From: Haloterrigena sp. H1
GTDB lineage: Archaea; Halobacteriota; Halobacteria; Halobacteriales; Natrialbaceae
DNA: 64,000 nucleotides
NCBI RefSeq assembly: GCF_005938085.1
Contig: NZ_SMZK01000001.1
Coordinates: forward strand, 1,922,001-1,986,000
Direction: 5' to 3'
Below the pieces are notes generated by a model, which saw only the letters and a list, made by a program, of their open reading frames with translations, was not told the DNA's origin and ran no database searches. A program made the position numbers and the translations under genes. This document shows, in pieces, positions 8,318-16,251 of the stretch (positions within the stretch are counted from its first letter, which is position 1; each line of letters opens with the position of its first letter).

Positions 8318-9081
8318 TGCTCATCGGCTACCTCGAGCGGGGCGTCCTCGCTGGGTCGATCGCGGGTATCGTGTACGGGATCTACATGACGGTCGTCGCG
8401 AATCCATTGATCGGCTACATGGAAACGGTCGCGGAGGAGGCCACACACGGCGCTCATGCGCATAGTGCCAGTGACCACGCTCACGCTGCTGGCGAACACG
8501 CTCACGCCGTCAGCGAGGCGACGACTGCCGCCGTGAGTATCGGCAGCGGCGTCCTCTGGGGGATCTTACTCGGCGGCATCTTCGCGCTCGCATTTTATTT
8601 CCTCGAGCCAGCGCTGCCCGGCCGCAAGTATGTCAAAAGCTACGTACTCGCCGGCGCCAGCTTTTTGACCATCTCCGTCGCGCCGTGGCTTGTGTTACCG
8701 CCGGCGACGCCGGCAGCCGAGAAGGCGTTCGATCCGACGCTCCGGATCGGACTCTACATTGGGCTCATGGCCGTCGGTGCAGTTGTCGCCGCAGCGTCGA
8801 TCGAGGGCTACAAGCGAGTGTCGATCCGCAGCCGTCCGCTCGGGATAGTAGCAGCGACAATCCCGATCGGTGCGCTCGTCGCGACCGCCGTACTCGCGGC
8901 ACCGACAGTCGTCGACTCCGGCGCGATGTCAGCTTCGCTCGTGACCGCGTTCCGCGGACTGACTGTCCTGAGTCAGGCCGCACTCTGGGCAATCGTCGCT
9001 AGCTGTTTCAGCTGGCTGCAGACACGAGCCAACGTCCGGTCGGCAACCGAGCGACGCAACGACCTGCTGACGAGTCCATGA
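8317..9081 (+). CDS. cbtA: CbtA, membrane subunit of predicted cobalt transporter
   Basis: This 254-residue polytopic protein of the CbtA family has about six helices. After the first helix there is a histidine-rich loop (residues about 45-70, context HGAHAHSASDHAHAAGEHAHA) that is expected to handle Co2+. It overlaps cbtB by one base and the 2Fe-2S protein downstream by 4 bases (ATGA), so the three form one operon. The haloarchaeal cobalamin genes themselves are not in this window. Confidence 0.88.
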   Translation: MLIGYLERGVLAGSIAGIVYGIYMTVVANPLIGYMETVAEEATHGAHAHSASDHAHAAGEHAHAVSEATTAAVSIGSGVLWGILLGGIFALAFYFLEPALPGRKYVKSYVLAGASFLTISVAPWLVLPPATPAAEKAFDPTLRIGLYIGLMAVGAVVAAASIEGYKRVSIRSRPLGIVAATIPIGALVATAVLAAPTVVDSGAMSASLVTAFRGLTVLSQAALWAIVASCFSWLQTRANVRSATERRNDLLTSP

Positions 9082-9434
9082 AAGATCAAACCGACCGCCA
9101 ACGCGAGCGCCTCGACGCACACGTATTCGTCTGTACCACCGACCGCGACTCCGAGTACGCGAGCTGTGGCGCGGCCGGGGCTGAAGCAACCCTCGAGGCG
9201 GTCAAAGACTGGCTACGGGAACGAGATGCATTCTGGACTGCGGTCTCGGTCACCGAGACCTCGTGTCTCGGGCTGTGTAGCGAGGAAGGAACGGCGATTT
9301 CGATCCAGCCGCGAAACGTCTGGTACTCGGACGTACAGCCGGCGGACGTACCAGCGTTGCTCGAGTCGGAGTTCGGCCCGGACGCAGAACAGGTCGGCGA
9401 CGAGCGCTGCGAAGCGGAAGTCGACCCCAATTAG
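9078..9434 (+). CDS. Thioredoxin-like 2Fe-2S ferredoxin-type protein
   Basis: This 118-residue protein carries four cysteines in the pattern of thioredoxin-like [2Fe-2S] proteins: FVCTT near residue 18, ASCG near residue 30, and SCLGLC near residue 64. The start overlaps cbtA (ATGA), so it is probably co-transcribed with cobalt uptake. In haloarchaea such ferredoxins often accompany cobalamin genes and may donate electrons for cobalt or corrin-ring reduction. That link comes from gene context, not from a motif. The tail is acidic. Confidence 0.75.
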   Translation: MKDQTDRQRERLDAHVFVCTTDRDSEYASCGAAGAEATLEAVKDWLRERDAFWTAVSVTETSCLGLCSEEGTAISIQPRNVWYSDVQPADVPALLESEFGPDAEQVGDERCEAEVDPN

Positions 9435-9523
9435 ATCGGCTGGCACACTGAGAACTGCCGAGGGTACCGAGCCTGGGAATCTGTTGTGACGATCGCCAGG
9501 TCTCACAGAACGGCGTGCGACCG

Positions 9524-9688
9524 TTAGAGCGGAATCTCGGCGACGTCCGTCGATCCACACACCGGGCAGTCAGTGTCGCGTTCCGAGAGCGTCTTGCCAC
9601 ACCGGCGACACTCGTAGTGGATGGGCGGTTGCTCGGTCGGATCACGACCGATCCCGATAATTGTAACCAATTCATCAAAGGCAGACAT
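9524..9688 (-). CDS. Small zinc-ribbon protein
   Basis: This 54-residue protein begins MSAFDELVTIIG. It has two CxxC knuckles, YECRRCGKTL and TDCPVCGSTD, typical of the many small CPxCG-type zinc-finger proteins of haloarchaea. I chose the ATG at 9688 because the longer in-frame extension upstream has no recognisable sequence and would run into the AT-rich promoter region. It is convergent with the cbt operon. A relative is at 29106-29330. Function unknown. Confidence 0.75.
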   Translation of the reverse strand: MSAFDELVTIIGIGRDPTEQPPIHYECRRCGKTLSERDTDCPVCGSTDVAEIPL

Positions 9689-9870
9689 TCGTGATTTCGA
9701 ATGAATCTCGCGATCCGTCCAGCAAATACTTTGTGGATATTTTTTCATTTTACGATCCTAGAACTAGACATTTACATCTTTGTTCCATATATTATCGACA
9801 TTTGTCGTGTTCCGGCGGCCGTGAGACCGGGCAGTCGTCGTGGAGATGTCACCTCGAGCGCTTCGAGACG

Positions 9871-9876
9871 TTTACC
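9871..9876 (+). promoter_or_regulatory. TATA-like box of pyrD
   Basis: TTTACC lies 25 bases before the pyrD ATG, the distance expected for a leaderless haloarchaeal transcript. The region 9720-9800 just upstream is unusually AT-rich and separates pyrD from the divergent zinc-ribbon gene. Confidence 0.45.
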
Positions 9877-9901
9877 TGTGGGCCGTCCTCACGTGGTGGC
9901 A

Positions 9902-10972
9902 ATGACGCTGTACTCCCGTCTTCGCCCCCTGGCGTTCAAGCTGCCGGCCGAGACGGCCCATGAACTCGGCAAGCGGACGCTCCGGGCGGCCCAGTCGACC
10001 TGGCCGACGCGGCGGGCACTCTCGTCTGCCTACCAGTACGAGGATCCCGCGCTCGAGGTCGAGCTGTTCGATACGACGTTTCCGAATCCGGTTGGGATCG
10101 CCGCCGGCTTCGACAAGAACGCCGAAGTGACCCACGCACTCGCTGCGCTTGGTTTTGGCTTCGTCGAAATCGGCACCGTCACGCCGTACGCACAGGACGG
10201 GAACGACCGACCTCGGCTCTTCCGCCTGCGCGAAGACGGGGCGATGGTCAACCGAATGGGCTTCAACGGCCAGGGAATGGAAGCGGTCAAATCCCGGCTC
10301 GAAGCCGACGGCACCCCCGATATTCCGCTTGGGGTCAACGTCGGGAAAATGAACTCCTCGAGCGAACGCGAGGCGATCGAGGACTATCGGCGCGTCTTCG
10401 ACCGGCTCTCACCGTTTGCCGACTACGTCGTCGTCAACGTCTCCTGTCCGAACACGCCCGAGGAGTTCGACGAGGGCTCGCCGGACCACCTGCGGGCGAT
10501 CTTCGAGACGCTCGAGGCCGAAAACGACGCGGATGTCCCGCTACTGGTGAAGATCGGGCCTGACTCGCCCACAGACTCCGTCTTCGATCTCGTCGACATC
10601 GTCCAGGAGTTCGGCCTCGACGGTATCGTCGCGACGAACACCACGACGAGTCGCGAGGGACTCGTCTCGGCCAACAAACAGGAGTGGGGCGGCCTCAGCG
10701 GGAAGCCGCTGGAACGTCGCTCGACGGCCATGATCCGGTCGATCGCGGAATATACCGACGGCGAGTTGCCGATTATCGGCGTCGGCGGCGTCGACTCGGC
10801 CGCCAGCGCATACGCCAAGATCCGTGCGGGTGCCTCGCTCGTCCAGCTCTATACCGGATTCGTCTATCAGGGGCCGTCGACAGCAAAACAGATCAATCAG
10901 GGACTCGTCGAGTTGCTCGAGCGCGACGGCTTTTCGTCGGTCGAAGACGCGGTGGGTGCAGGCCTCGAGTGA
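9902..10972 (+). CDS. pyrD: Dihydroorotate dehydrogenase, class 2-like (membrane/quinone type)
   Basis: This 356-residue protein catalyses the oxidation of dihydroorotate to orotate in pyrimidine synthesis. FMN/substrate motifs seen are NPVGIAAGFDKNAEV (residues 62-76), FVEIGTVTP (87-95), GVGGVDSAASAYAKIRAGA and QLYTGFVYQGP near the C terminus. The 45-residue N-terminal extension is typical of the membrane-associated class 2 enzymes. At the catalytic-base position the sequence reads NVSCPNTP: Cys182 stands where class 2 enzymes usually have Ser, as in class 1A enzymes. The ATG at 9902 fits the family N terminus; the open frame extends further upstream but is not coding-like. A dihydroorotase-family gene lies 2 kb downstream. 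Confidence 0.93.
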   Translation: MTLYSRLRPLAFKLPAETAHELGKRTLRAAQSTWPTRRALSSAYQYEDPALEVELFDTTFPNPVGIAAGFDKNAEVTHALAALGFGFVEIGTVTPYAQDGNDRPRLFRLREDGAMVNRMGFNGQGMEAVKSRLEADGTPDIPLGVNVGKMNSSSEREAIEDYRRVFDRLSPFADYVVVNVSCPNTPEEFDEGSPDHLRAIFETLEAENDADVPLLVKIGPDSPTDSVFDLVDIVQEFGLDGIVATNTTTSREGLVSANKQEWGGLSGKPLERRSTAMIRSIAEYTDGELPIIGVGGVDSAASAYAKIRAGASLVQLYTGFVYQGPSTAKQINQGLVELLERDGFSSVEDAVGAGLE

Positions 10973-11038
10973 CTCACCCACTGCGTTCGTCACGGCCTCT
11001 GTCTTGACCGCGATCTCGATCGGTTCCGACCGCTGTCG

Positions 11039-12400
11039 TTATTCTTCTGGACAGTGCACGCGGAACCAGCAGATCTTTGCTTTCTCCTTTGGCTTGCCAT
11101 CCATGGCACTCGTGATTGTGGCACAATATTGGCCGTCAACCTTCTCGGCGAAAACCGGCTCTTGTTCCTTACAGTCATCGAAGCAACCACACGAACCGTG
11201 CTTGCCACCGTGTTTACCACCGTGCTTGCCGCCGTGTTTGCCACCGTGTTTGCCACCGTGCTCGCCGTGTTTGCCACCGTGTTTGCCACCGTGCTCGCCG
11301 TGTTTGCCACCGTGCTTACCACCGTGCTCGCCGTGTTTGCCACCGTGCTTACCACCGTGCTCGCCGTGTTTGCCACCGTGCTCGCCATGGCCCCCGAAGA
11401 ACTGATCGAACATGTTCTTGTGCTTCATATGGCCTTTCTTGTCGTGCCAACCTTTCCAGCCTTTCCAGCCCTTCCAGCCTTTCCAGCCACCTTTGCCTTT
11501 CCCGCCTTTCTTGCGGGTGGCATAGCTGACAACAAATGGGAAGGGTGCACAGATCGTTACTTCTTTTTGATCTCCCTCGATGGTGAATACGTCCGGATCG
11601 ACTTCGTCCCCAATATCATCATAGGTATCTGGCCACCACTCGCCATACTTGTACTTGTACGCGATGTTGAGTCCATCAGGACACTCCGGCATCGGTTTCG
11701 GGCATTGAATATCGACTATTTCGGCGTATAACACCGTGTCGTTATACGTAATAACGACAGCCGAGATATCTCGATCTCCAGGCAGCGTAACGTGCGCGGT
11801 GCCGTCGGCCCCAACAGTGGGTTCGTACGTTTCCTCTCCGTCCCCGAATGTAACCGACACAGTGAGCGTATCACCACTGGGAATATTCGAAGTAGTAATA
11901 TCTATTTTTTTACAAGTGACGATCACGTTGTCAACCGTCGGAACGTCCTCGCCGTCACACGAGTAGAACGTTGCGTTGCTGATGTCCTGTGATCCTTCCG
12001 GCAAGCACCATGTAACATCGTCTTCCGGATTTTGGGGCACTTCCGCCCGAAAACAGTTCTGTCCGGCTTTCAGCGTCAGATAGTCGGCGCTCTCCGGAAT
12101 AGCTTCTGCCGGGAGCGTAAAGCAGGTCCCGGAGAGACCGGTGTACAAGGCAACAGCAGTTGGTTCAGTATCACACACCGCACGCACGCAGTTAATACAT
12201 TGTCCTGCCTGCCCACCGGGTGGGTCCTCCGGTGGTGTGCTAGCTTCCCCACAGAACTCTGCTTCGATACTGTCTCCACTCTGTGCAGTGGTTGTCGCCG
12301 GGAAGCCACCGAGTGCAGCGAGGCTTATGCTCCCTGCGGTGATTCGTTTTAAATACCGTCTGCGATTAACACTACGACACTCCTGGTTGTCTTCTCTCAT
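11039..12400 (-). CDS. Tat-exported, cysteine-rich protein with long His-Gly-Lys repeat (unrecognised family)
   Basis: This 453-residue protein is of no family I recognise. The N terminus has a twin-arginine signal (VNRRRYLKRITAGSISLAAL, residues 11-30). Residues 45-290 look like a folded, cysteine-rich extracellular part. Then come GWKGWKGWKGWKGW (305-318), a Lys/His stretch, and a block of HGGK/HGE units with 18 histidines (338-402). It ends with a short Cys-rich tail (SCGCFDDC) and about 45 further residues. I prefer the ATG at 12400 over that at 12427 because the box CTATAACAAT at 12431-12440 then sits at core-promoter distance. The histidine density suggests binding of metal ions outside the cell; this is inference. 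No coupled neighbour. Confidence 0.8.
   Translation of the reverse strand: MREDNQECRSVNRRRYLKRITAGSISLAALGGFPATTTAQSGDSIEAEFCGEASTPPEDPPGGQAGQCINCVRAVCDTEPTAVALYTGLSGTCFTLPAEAIPESADYLTLKAGQNCFRAEVPQNPEDDVTWCLPEGSQDISNATFYSCDGEDVPTVDNVIVTCKKIDITTSNIPSGDTLTVSVTFGDGEETYEPTVGADGTAHVTLPGDRDISAVVITYNDTVLYAEIVDIQCPKPMPECPDGLNIAYKYKYGEWWPDTYDDIGDEVDPDVFTIEGDQKEVTICAPFPFVVSYATRKKGGKGKGGWKGWKGWKGWKGWHDKKGHMKHKNMFDQFFGGHGEHGGKHGEHGGKHGGKHGEHGGKHGGKHGEHGGKHGGKHGEHGGKHGGKHGGKHGGKHGGKHGSCGCFDDCKEQEPVFAEKVDGQYCATITSAMDGKPKEKAKICWFRVHCPEE
11195..11392 (-). repeat. Tandem repeat encoding HGGK/HGE units
   Basis: Short tandem units (11-residue HGE-HGGK-HGGK supermotif, 33 bases) are repeated within the C-terminal half of the exported protein. 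They are almost identical at DNA level, so length variation by slippage or recombination is likely. Confidence 0.85.
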
Positions 12401-12431
12401 AGTCCAGATAGTGTCGCAACCTGACATATTA

Positions 12432-12438
12432 TTGTTAT
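12432..12438 (-). promoter_or_regulatory. ATAACAA promoter-type box
   Basis: Minus-strand ATAACAA, 31 bases before the ATG of the His-repeat Tat protein. It is the same box as found before glycan-locus genes further right. Confidence 0.5.
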
Positions 12439-12524
12439 AGAGGCCCTGTATCCTGTTTTGTAGAGTAGCACGTAACTACTATCCGACGTTATCTACGCCT
12501 AAAAGTAATCTCTCAGGTTCTAGT

Positions 12525-12629
12525 ATGCGCTACAGTACTACGGATACAATCACGGAGAAAAGCATCAACTCGACCGAATTCGAGCGGTTGCTCGAGTCGT
12601 ATGTTTTCAATCACGGGAGTAGCTACTGA
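12525..12629 (+). CDS. Possible 34-residue small protein
   Basis: An ATG-to-TGA frame encodes a 34-residue peptide containing EFERLLESYVFNH. The composition is less acidic than usual, but the peptide looks ordered. A TAAAAGTA stretch at about 12500-12507 could be its promoter. It may be a remnant or chance; there is no family match I can name. Confidence 0.25.
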   Translation: MRYSTTDTITEKSINSTEFERLLESYVFNHGSSY

Positions 12630-12882
12630 CCATCGCTTCAATCCGGCTGTCCCGGCGACCCCGCGACCCAAATGTCAATAACTGTAGTTATTGGTATAGA
12701 TCAATCCTGAACACTGGAAGTAAGCGGATACTCTGCGGTGACGTTCAGGGGAACAAATAATCGGCTAGATGCCCAGTAGAGCGCTCGCATCGGTAATTAC
12801 AACACGCAATCGGACACAGCCATCGGGTTCACGCGACGCGGAAATCGAAGCTCGCTCCGAAGACGGTGACTTGAGGCGGTCG

Positions 12883-14253
12883 CTACTCGTTATCGACGTC
12901 GACGCGGGTGCCATAGCCCGACTCGCCGACGACAGCGCCGTCCTCGTAGACGACCTCCCCGCGGACGACCGTCGCGACCGCGTTGCCGGTGAAGGACTCG
13001 CCCTCGAACGGCGTCACGCAGTTTTTCGAGTGCAGGCGTTCGCGATCCGCGAGCGTCCACTCGGCGTCGGGATCGACGATCGTGAAGTCGGCGTCGGTGC
13101 CGACCTGCAGCGAGCCCTTCTGGGGGTACATACCCCAGACCTGTGCCGGACGTGTCGAGTGGTGGTGGACCCACTCTTCGAGCGTGAACCGGCCCTCGTC
13201 GACGAAGGTGAGCATGGCGGGAACTTCGGTCTCGAGGCCGACGAAGCCCGAAATCGCGTCCCAGGTGTTACCGAACGGATCGTCGACTTTCTTTTCGTCG
13301 GGCGTGTGGGGCGCGTGGTCGGTAGCGATGCAGTCGATCGCGCCCTCCTCGAGGGCGTTCCAGAGTCGGTCCTGCTCGTCGGCGTCCCGGATGGGCGGCT
13401 GGACGCGGGCGACGTTGCCCTTCTCGCGCATGACCTCCTCAGTAAACCAGAGGTAGTGGGGGCACGTCTCGGCGGTCACGTCGACACCGCGGGCTTTCCC
13501 CCGGGCGACGGCCTCGGCCGCCGAGCCCGAGGAGACGTGGAACATGTGAATCTTCGCGTCCGTTTCCTCGGCAAAGGTGAGCATCCGCTCGACGGCTTCC
13601 TGTTCGGCGATCACGGGCCGGGAGTGAGAGTGGTCGATCGGCTCGTTTCGCCCCTCGGCCTGGAACTGCTCGGTGTAGTGGTCGATGATCTCGCCGTTTT
13701 CCTCGTGGAATCCCAGCCGCTTGCCCGTCTCGCCGATCCGCTCCATCGCCTCGAGAATTTCGCCGTCGTTCGGCGGCGGCACGTCGCCGACCGTCGAACC
13801 GAGGAAGATCTTGAAGCCGAGCGCACCGGCCTCGTCGATCGCCGGAATCTGATCGATGTTCTCGGAGGTGACGACGGCGTAGCTCTGGAAGTCGACGTGG
13901 GCCGACGCCTCGCCGCGCTCGAACTTGAGCTCGAGGTGGTCGGGCCGGTCGATGACGGGGTCCGTGTTGGGCATCCCGACGACGGTCGTCACGCCGCCGG
14001 CAGCAGCCGCTCGCGTCGCGGACTCCCAGTCTTCTTTGTACTCGAGGCCGGGCTCGCGGTTGTGGATGTGGCCATCGACGATGCCGGGAACCAGCACGTT
14101 CCCGTCGGCGTCGACGACGCGGTCGGCGTCGGGGAGTCGATCGCTACGGCCGACGGCGACGATCGTGCCGTCTTCGACTGCGATGCCCGCGTTGGGCGTC
14201 CGCCCCGCGGGCGTCACGACGGTACAGTTGCGTACGACGAGATCGACAGTCAT
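12883..14253 (-). CDS. pyrC: Dihydroorotase-family cyclic amidohydrolase
   Basis: This 456-residue metal-dependent amidohydrolase is probably dihydroorotase (carbamoyl-aspartate to dihydroorotate, cytosol). Metal ligands are seen: GHIH with H62 and H64 in DGHIHNREPG, the carboxylatable K148 in ALGFKIFLGS, H in HMFHVSSG, and the aspartate in IATDHAPHTPDEK. The start is the ATG at 14253, with a TATA-like box at 14279-14286. The open frame runs further upstream to 14367 but lacks coding character. The family also contains allantoinase and hydantoinase, and SKNCVTPFEGESFTGNAVATVVRG near the C terminus is shared by both, so substrate is not certain. pyrD nearby favours pyrimidine synthesis. Confidence 0.8.
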   Translation of the reverse strand: MTVDLVVRNCTVVTPAGRTPNAGIAVEDGTIVAVGRSDRLPDADRVVDADGNVLVPGIVDGHIHNREPGLEYKEDWESATRAAAAGGVTTVVGMPNTDPVIDRPDHLELKFERGEASAHVDFQSYAVVTSENIDQIPAIDEAGALGFKIFLGSTVGDVPPPNDGEILEAMERIGETGKRLGFHEENGEIIDHYTEQFQAEGRNEPIDHSHSRPVIAEQEAVERMLTFAEETDAKIHMFHVSSGSAAEAVARGKARGVDVTAETCPHYLWFTEEVMREKGNVARVQPPIRDADEQDRLWNALEEGAIDCIATDHAPHTPDEKKVDDPFGNTWDAISGFVGLETEVPAMLTFVDEGRFTLEEWVHHHSTRPAQVWGMYPQKGSLQVGTDADFTIVDPDAEWTLADRERLHSKNCVTPFEGESFTGNAVATVVRGEVVYEDGAVVGESGYGTRVDVDNE

Positions 14254-14278
14254 TGCCCGGGAGTTGCCGAGGGCCGCG

Positions 14279-14286
14279 CATATAGC
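14279..14286 (-). promoter_or_regulatory. TATA-like box of dihydroorotase-family gene
   Basis: Minus-strand GCTATATG lies 25 bases before the ATG, the spacing of a leaderless transcript, and this supports the chosen start. Confidence 0.45.
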
Positions 14287-14333
14287 TTCCCCAAACGGCT
14301 CGCATCGCCACTGGGGCGGATGCCGACACGATT

Positions 14334-14349
14334 CAAAATATTTATTTTG
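14334..14349. promoter_or_regulatory. AT-rich inverted repeat in divergent intergenic region
   Basis: CAAAATA-TT-TATTTTG is a perfect 7-base inverted repeat with a 2-base spacer, in an AT-rich patch between the divergent dihydroorotase-family and epimerase genes. It could be an operator or curved DNA. No regulator is assigned. Confidence 0.35.
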
Positions 14350-14524
14350 GTTTGTGCGTGTCCGCACGCGTCACAAACATATAGTACCCGCTCGAGTCAG
14401 CTCCCGTATCACCGCACGTTGGCGACGAGCGGGCCTGTAGGAGGTGCCTTCCGCAGGATACTGACAGCAGACGCAGAGGGTACGAGTCGGATACTAAACA
14501 GCGAGGGACTGGTAGCGAAGCGAG

Positions 14525-15514
14525 ATGGACTCGCCAGCGATTCGCGACCGAACAGTACTCGTGACCGGCGGTGCGGGCTTTATCGGGAGCCACCTCGTCG
14601 ACGCCCTGCATCCACACAACGAGGTCAGGGTCCTCGATACCTTCACGACCGGCACGCGAGCCTACCTCCCCGACGGTGTAACGGTGATCGAGGGAGACAT
14701 CCGCGACCCGATCGCCCTGCAGAAGGCCGCCCGCGGCGTCGACATCATCTTCCACCACGCCGCGCTCGTCAGCGTTTCCCAAAGCGTCGAGGCACCCCGA
14801 CAGAGCAACGAAACCAACCTCGAGGCGAGCCTGCTGCTTTTAGAGCAGGCCCGCCAGGAGGACGCCCGGGTCGTCGTCGCCTCGAGCGCGGCGGTCTACG
14901 GCCATCCCGAAGACCTGCCGGTGTCCGAAACGACGCCGACGAAGCCGTCGTCGCCGTACGGCGTCCAGAAACTCGCACTCGATCAGTACACTCGCCTCTA
15001 CGAGGACCTGTATGACGTCGAGACCGTCGCGCTGCGCTATTTCAACGTCTACGGGCCACGCCAGCAGGGGCCCTACAGCGGCGTCATCTCGACGTTCCTC
15101 GAGCAGGCGCGGGCGGACGAGCCGATCACGATCGAGGGAGACGGAAAGCAGAGCCGGGATTTCGTCCACATCAGTGATGTCGTCCGAGCGAACCTGCGAG
15201 CGGCGACGACCGACGCGGTCGGCGAAGCGTACAACATCGGAACGGGGCAGCAAACGACGATCGAGGAACTCGCCGAGACGATCCGCGACGCAACCGGCTC
15301 GTCATCACCGATCGTCCACTGCGAGCCCCGACCCGGCGACATCAGACACAGCGGCGCGGACACGTCCAAGGCGACCCGCGAACTCGGATTCGAGGCGCGA
15401 GTCGGCCTCGAGTCGGGGATTCGATCGCTAGTTGGCGAGGGGCAGCCAGCAGTGGCCGATGAGGAGGACGGACCCGCACAGAACCACCACTGGGAAAGCG
15501 GTTCGTATAGTTGA
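14525..15514 (+). CDS. NAD-dependent sugar-nucleotide epimerase/dehydratase (GalE/WbpP-like)
   Basis: This 329-residue extended short-chain dehydrogenase has the NAD-binding motif VTGGAGFIGSHLVD (residues 13-26), the catalytic YGVQK (Tyr-x-x-x-Lys, about residue 145) after SSAAVYG, and RYFNVYGPRQ. These features match UDP-glucose/UDP-GlcNAc 4-epimerases. A box TACTAAA at 14492-14498 lies 26 bases before the ATG. It is monocistronic, and its 3' end abuts the palindromic element at 15516. It probably supplies an activated sugar to the surface-glycan pathways further right; the exact substrate is not clear. Confidence 0.82.
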   Translation: MDSPAIRDRTVLVTGGAGFIGSHLVDALHPHNEVRVLDTFTTGTRAYLPDGVTVIEGDIRDPIALQKAARGVDIIFHHAALVSVSQSVEAPRQSNETNLEASLLLLEQARQEDARVVVASSAAVYGHPEDLPVSETTPTKPSSPYGVQKLALDQYTRLYEDLYDVETVALRYFNVYGPRQQGPYSGVISTFLEQARADEPITIEGDGKQSRDFVHISDVVRANLRAATTDAVGEAYNIGTGQQTTIEELAETIRDATGSSSPIVHCEPRPGDIRHSGADTSKATRELGFEARVGLESGIRSLVGEGQPAVADEEDGPAQNHHWESGSYS

Positions 15515-15515
15515 G

Positions 15516-15698
15516 ACGGTCTGCTGTCACTGATACTGCCGGACGGAACGACGCGAAGCCGGCCGCATACGTGCGGCCGACCTCCGAGTATCACCTGTGG
15601 AGACGGCCGCGAAGTCGTGATCGGGCTCCTCCAAGTCAGTTCCGGCGCACCCGCGACCCGTCATGCGGGTGCGCCGGTACACAGTGACAGCAGACCGT
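15516..15698. repeat. Palindromic intergenic element A (183 bp, longest copy)
   Basis: The ends are a perfect 17-base inverted repeat: ACGGTCTGCTGTCACTG at 15516-15532 and its inverse at 15682-15698. Inside is a second perfect 13-base hairpin, CCGGCGCACCCGC at 15642-15654 with its inverse at 15665-15677. Shorter relatives lie at 22590, 34935 and 47742. It starts 2 bases after the epimerase stop. Confidence 0.8.
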
Positions 15699-16247
15699 AT
15701 GACTGCTGTTCAGTAGGACGAGTCTCGGTGAACGACATCGCGAGTCGTGGATGCGCCGGCACTGACTGACGGGAATCAATATGACAGAACTCCGATATGA
15801 TAAGCACTCCGACTAATCAGCCGAGTCATCTATGCGGTGTCAACCCGATCTGCTTTCGACACGGTAGTTGCCGAGCCACGCGAGTCGTCACGTCGTGTTC
15901 GATTCAGAGAGAGTCTCACCAACGTTTTTTTTACTCCGGCAACCCGGACCAAATCCGCGCTAACCGTCTCAAACGTCCAGTCGAGTTTATTCGGTTCGTT
16001 GAACAAAGGCGGTCCACTCCATGACTGGTGACTGTCTCGCCAAGCCGATCGTGGGTCGAGTCGATGCCCGTCCCGATAGAAGTGACTGGTCAGCAATGAC
16101 ACCTCGGTATCAGTTGGCCGAGCAGAATTCACGTTCGGGAAGAAATACAGCTAGAATACTAACAGCATATGTGCTATAAAAAAGCGTTTGTAGAGTGGTC
16201 ACAACGATACAGGGCATGAACGAGGTGAATACGGACTTGCCACAGCC
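15699..16247. other. Intergenic region without recognised gene
   Basis: About 550 bases between element A and the HTH gene. Several open frames exist on both strands but none has haloarchaeal acidic composition or a family signature. It might hold a decayed gene. The only clear signal is the TATA-like box near its right end. Confidence 0.45.
16175..16182 (+). promoter_or_regulatory. TATA box (TATAAAAA) before membrane-HTH gene
   Basis: A strong AT-rich TATA-type box. It lies 33 bases before a short upstream reading frame (16216) and 65 bases before the ATG of the 166-residue protein, so the transcript may start at the short frame. Confidence 0.5.
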
Positions 16248-16251
16248 ATGA
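16216..16251 (+). other. Short upstream reading frame (11 codons) coupled to HTH gene
   Basis: An ATG frame encoding MNEVNTDLPQP ends in a TGA that overlaps the next ATG (ATGA). Its start is at leaderless distance from the TATA box at 16175. A translated leader coupled by termination-reinitiation is possible but unproven. Confidence 0.3.

Larger units (their letters stand above)
12401..12882. other. Intergenic region between the His-repeat protein and the dihydroorotase-family gene
   Basis: About 480 bases. Apart from the promoter box at 12432-12438 and the doubtful small frame at 12525-12629 I see no gene, repeat or RNA in it. Confidence 0.5.

Noticed and set aside
11054..11731. Open frame on the plus strand opposite the His-repeat gene
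   Set aside because: It mirrors the GGKHG repeat as Val/Ala/Thr-rich sequence. The minus strand carries a Tat signal, conserved-looking body and a promoter.
12769..15015. Open frame of 748 codons on the plus strand across the dihydroorotase-family gene
   Set aside because: It is antisense to a clear metal amidohydrolase and out of frame with the epimerase. The composition (Arg/Asp/Val-rich) is typical of GC-rich shadow frames.
15830..16132. Open frame on the minus strand in the gap before the HTH gene
   Set aside because: No family signature, balanced basic composition and no promoter at the right distance; at most a decayed gene.
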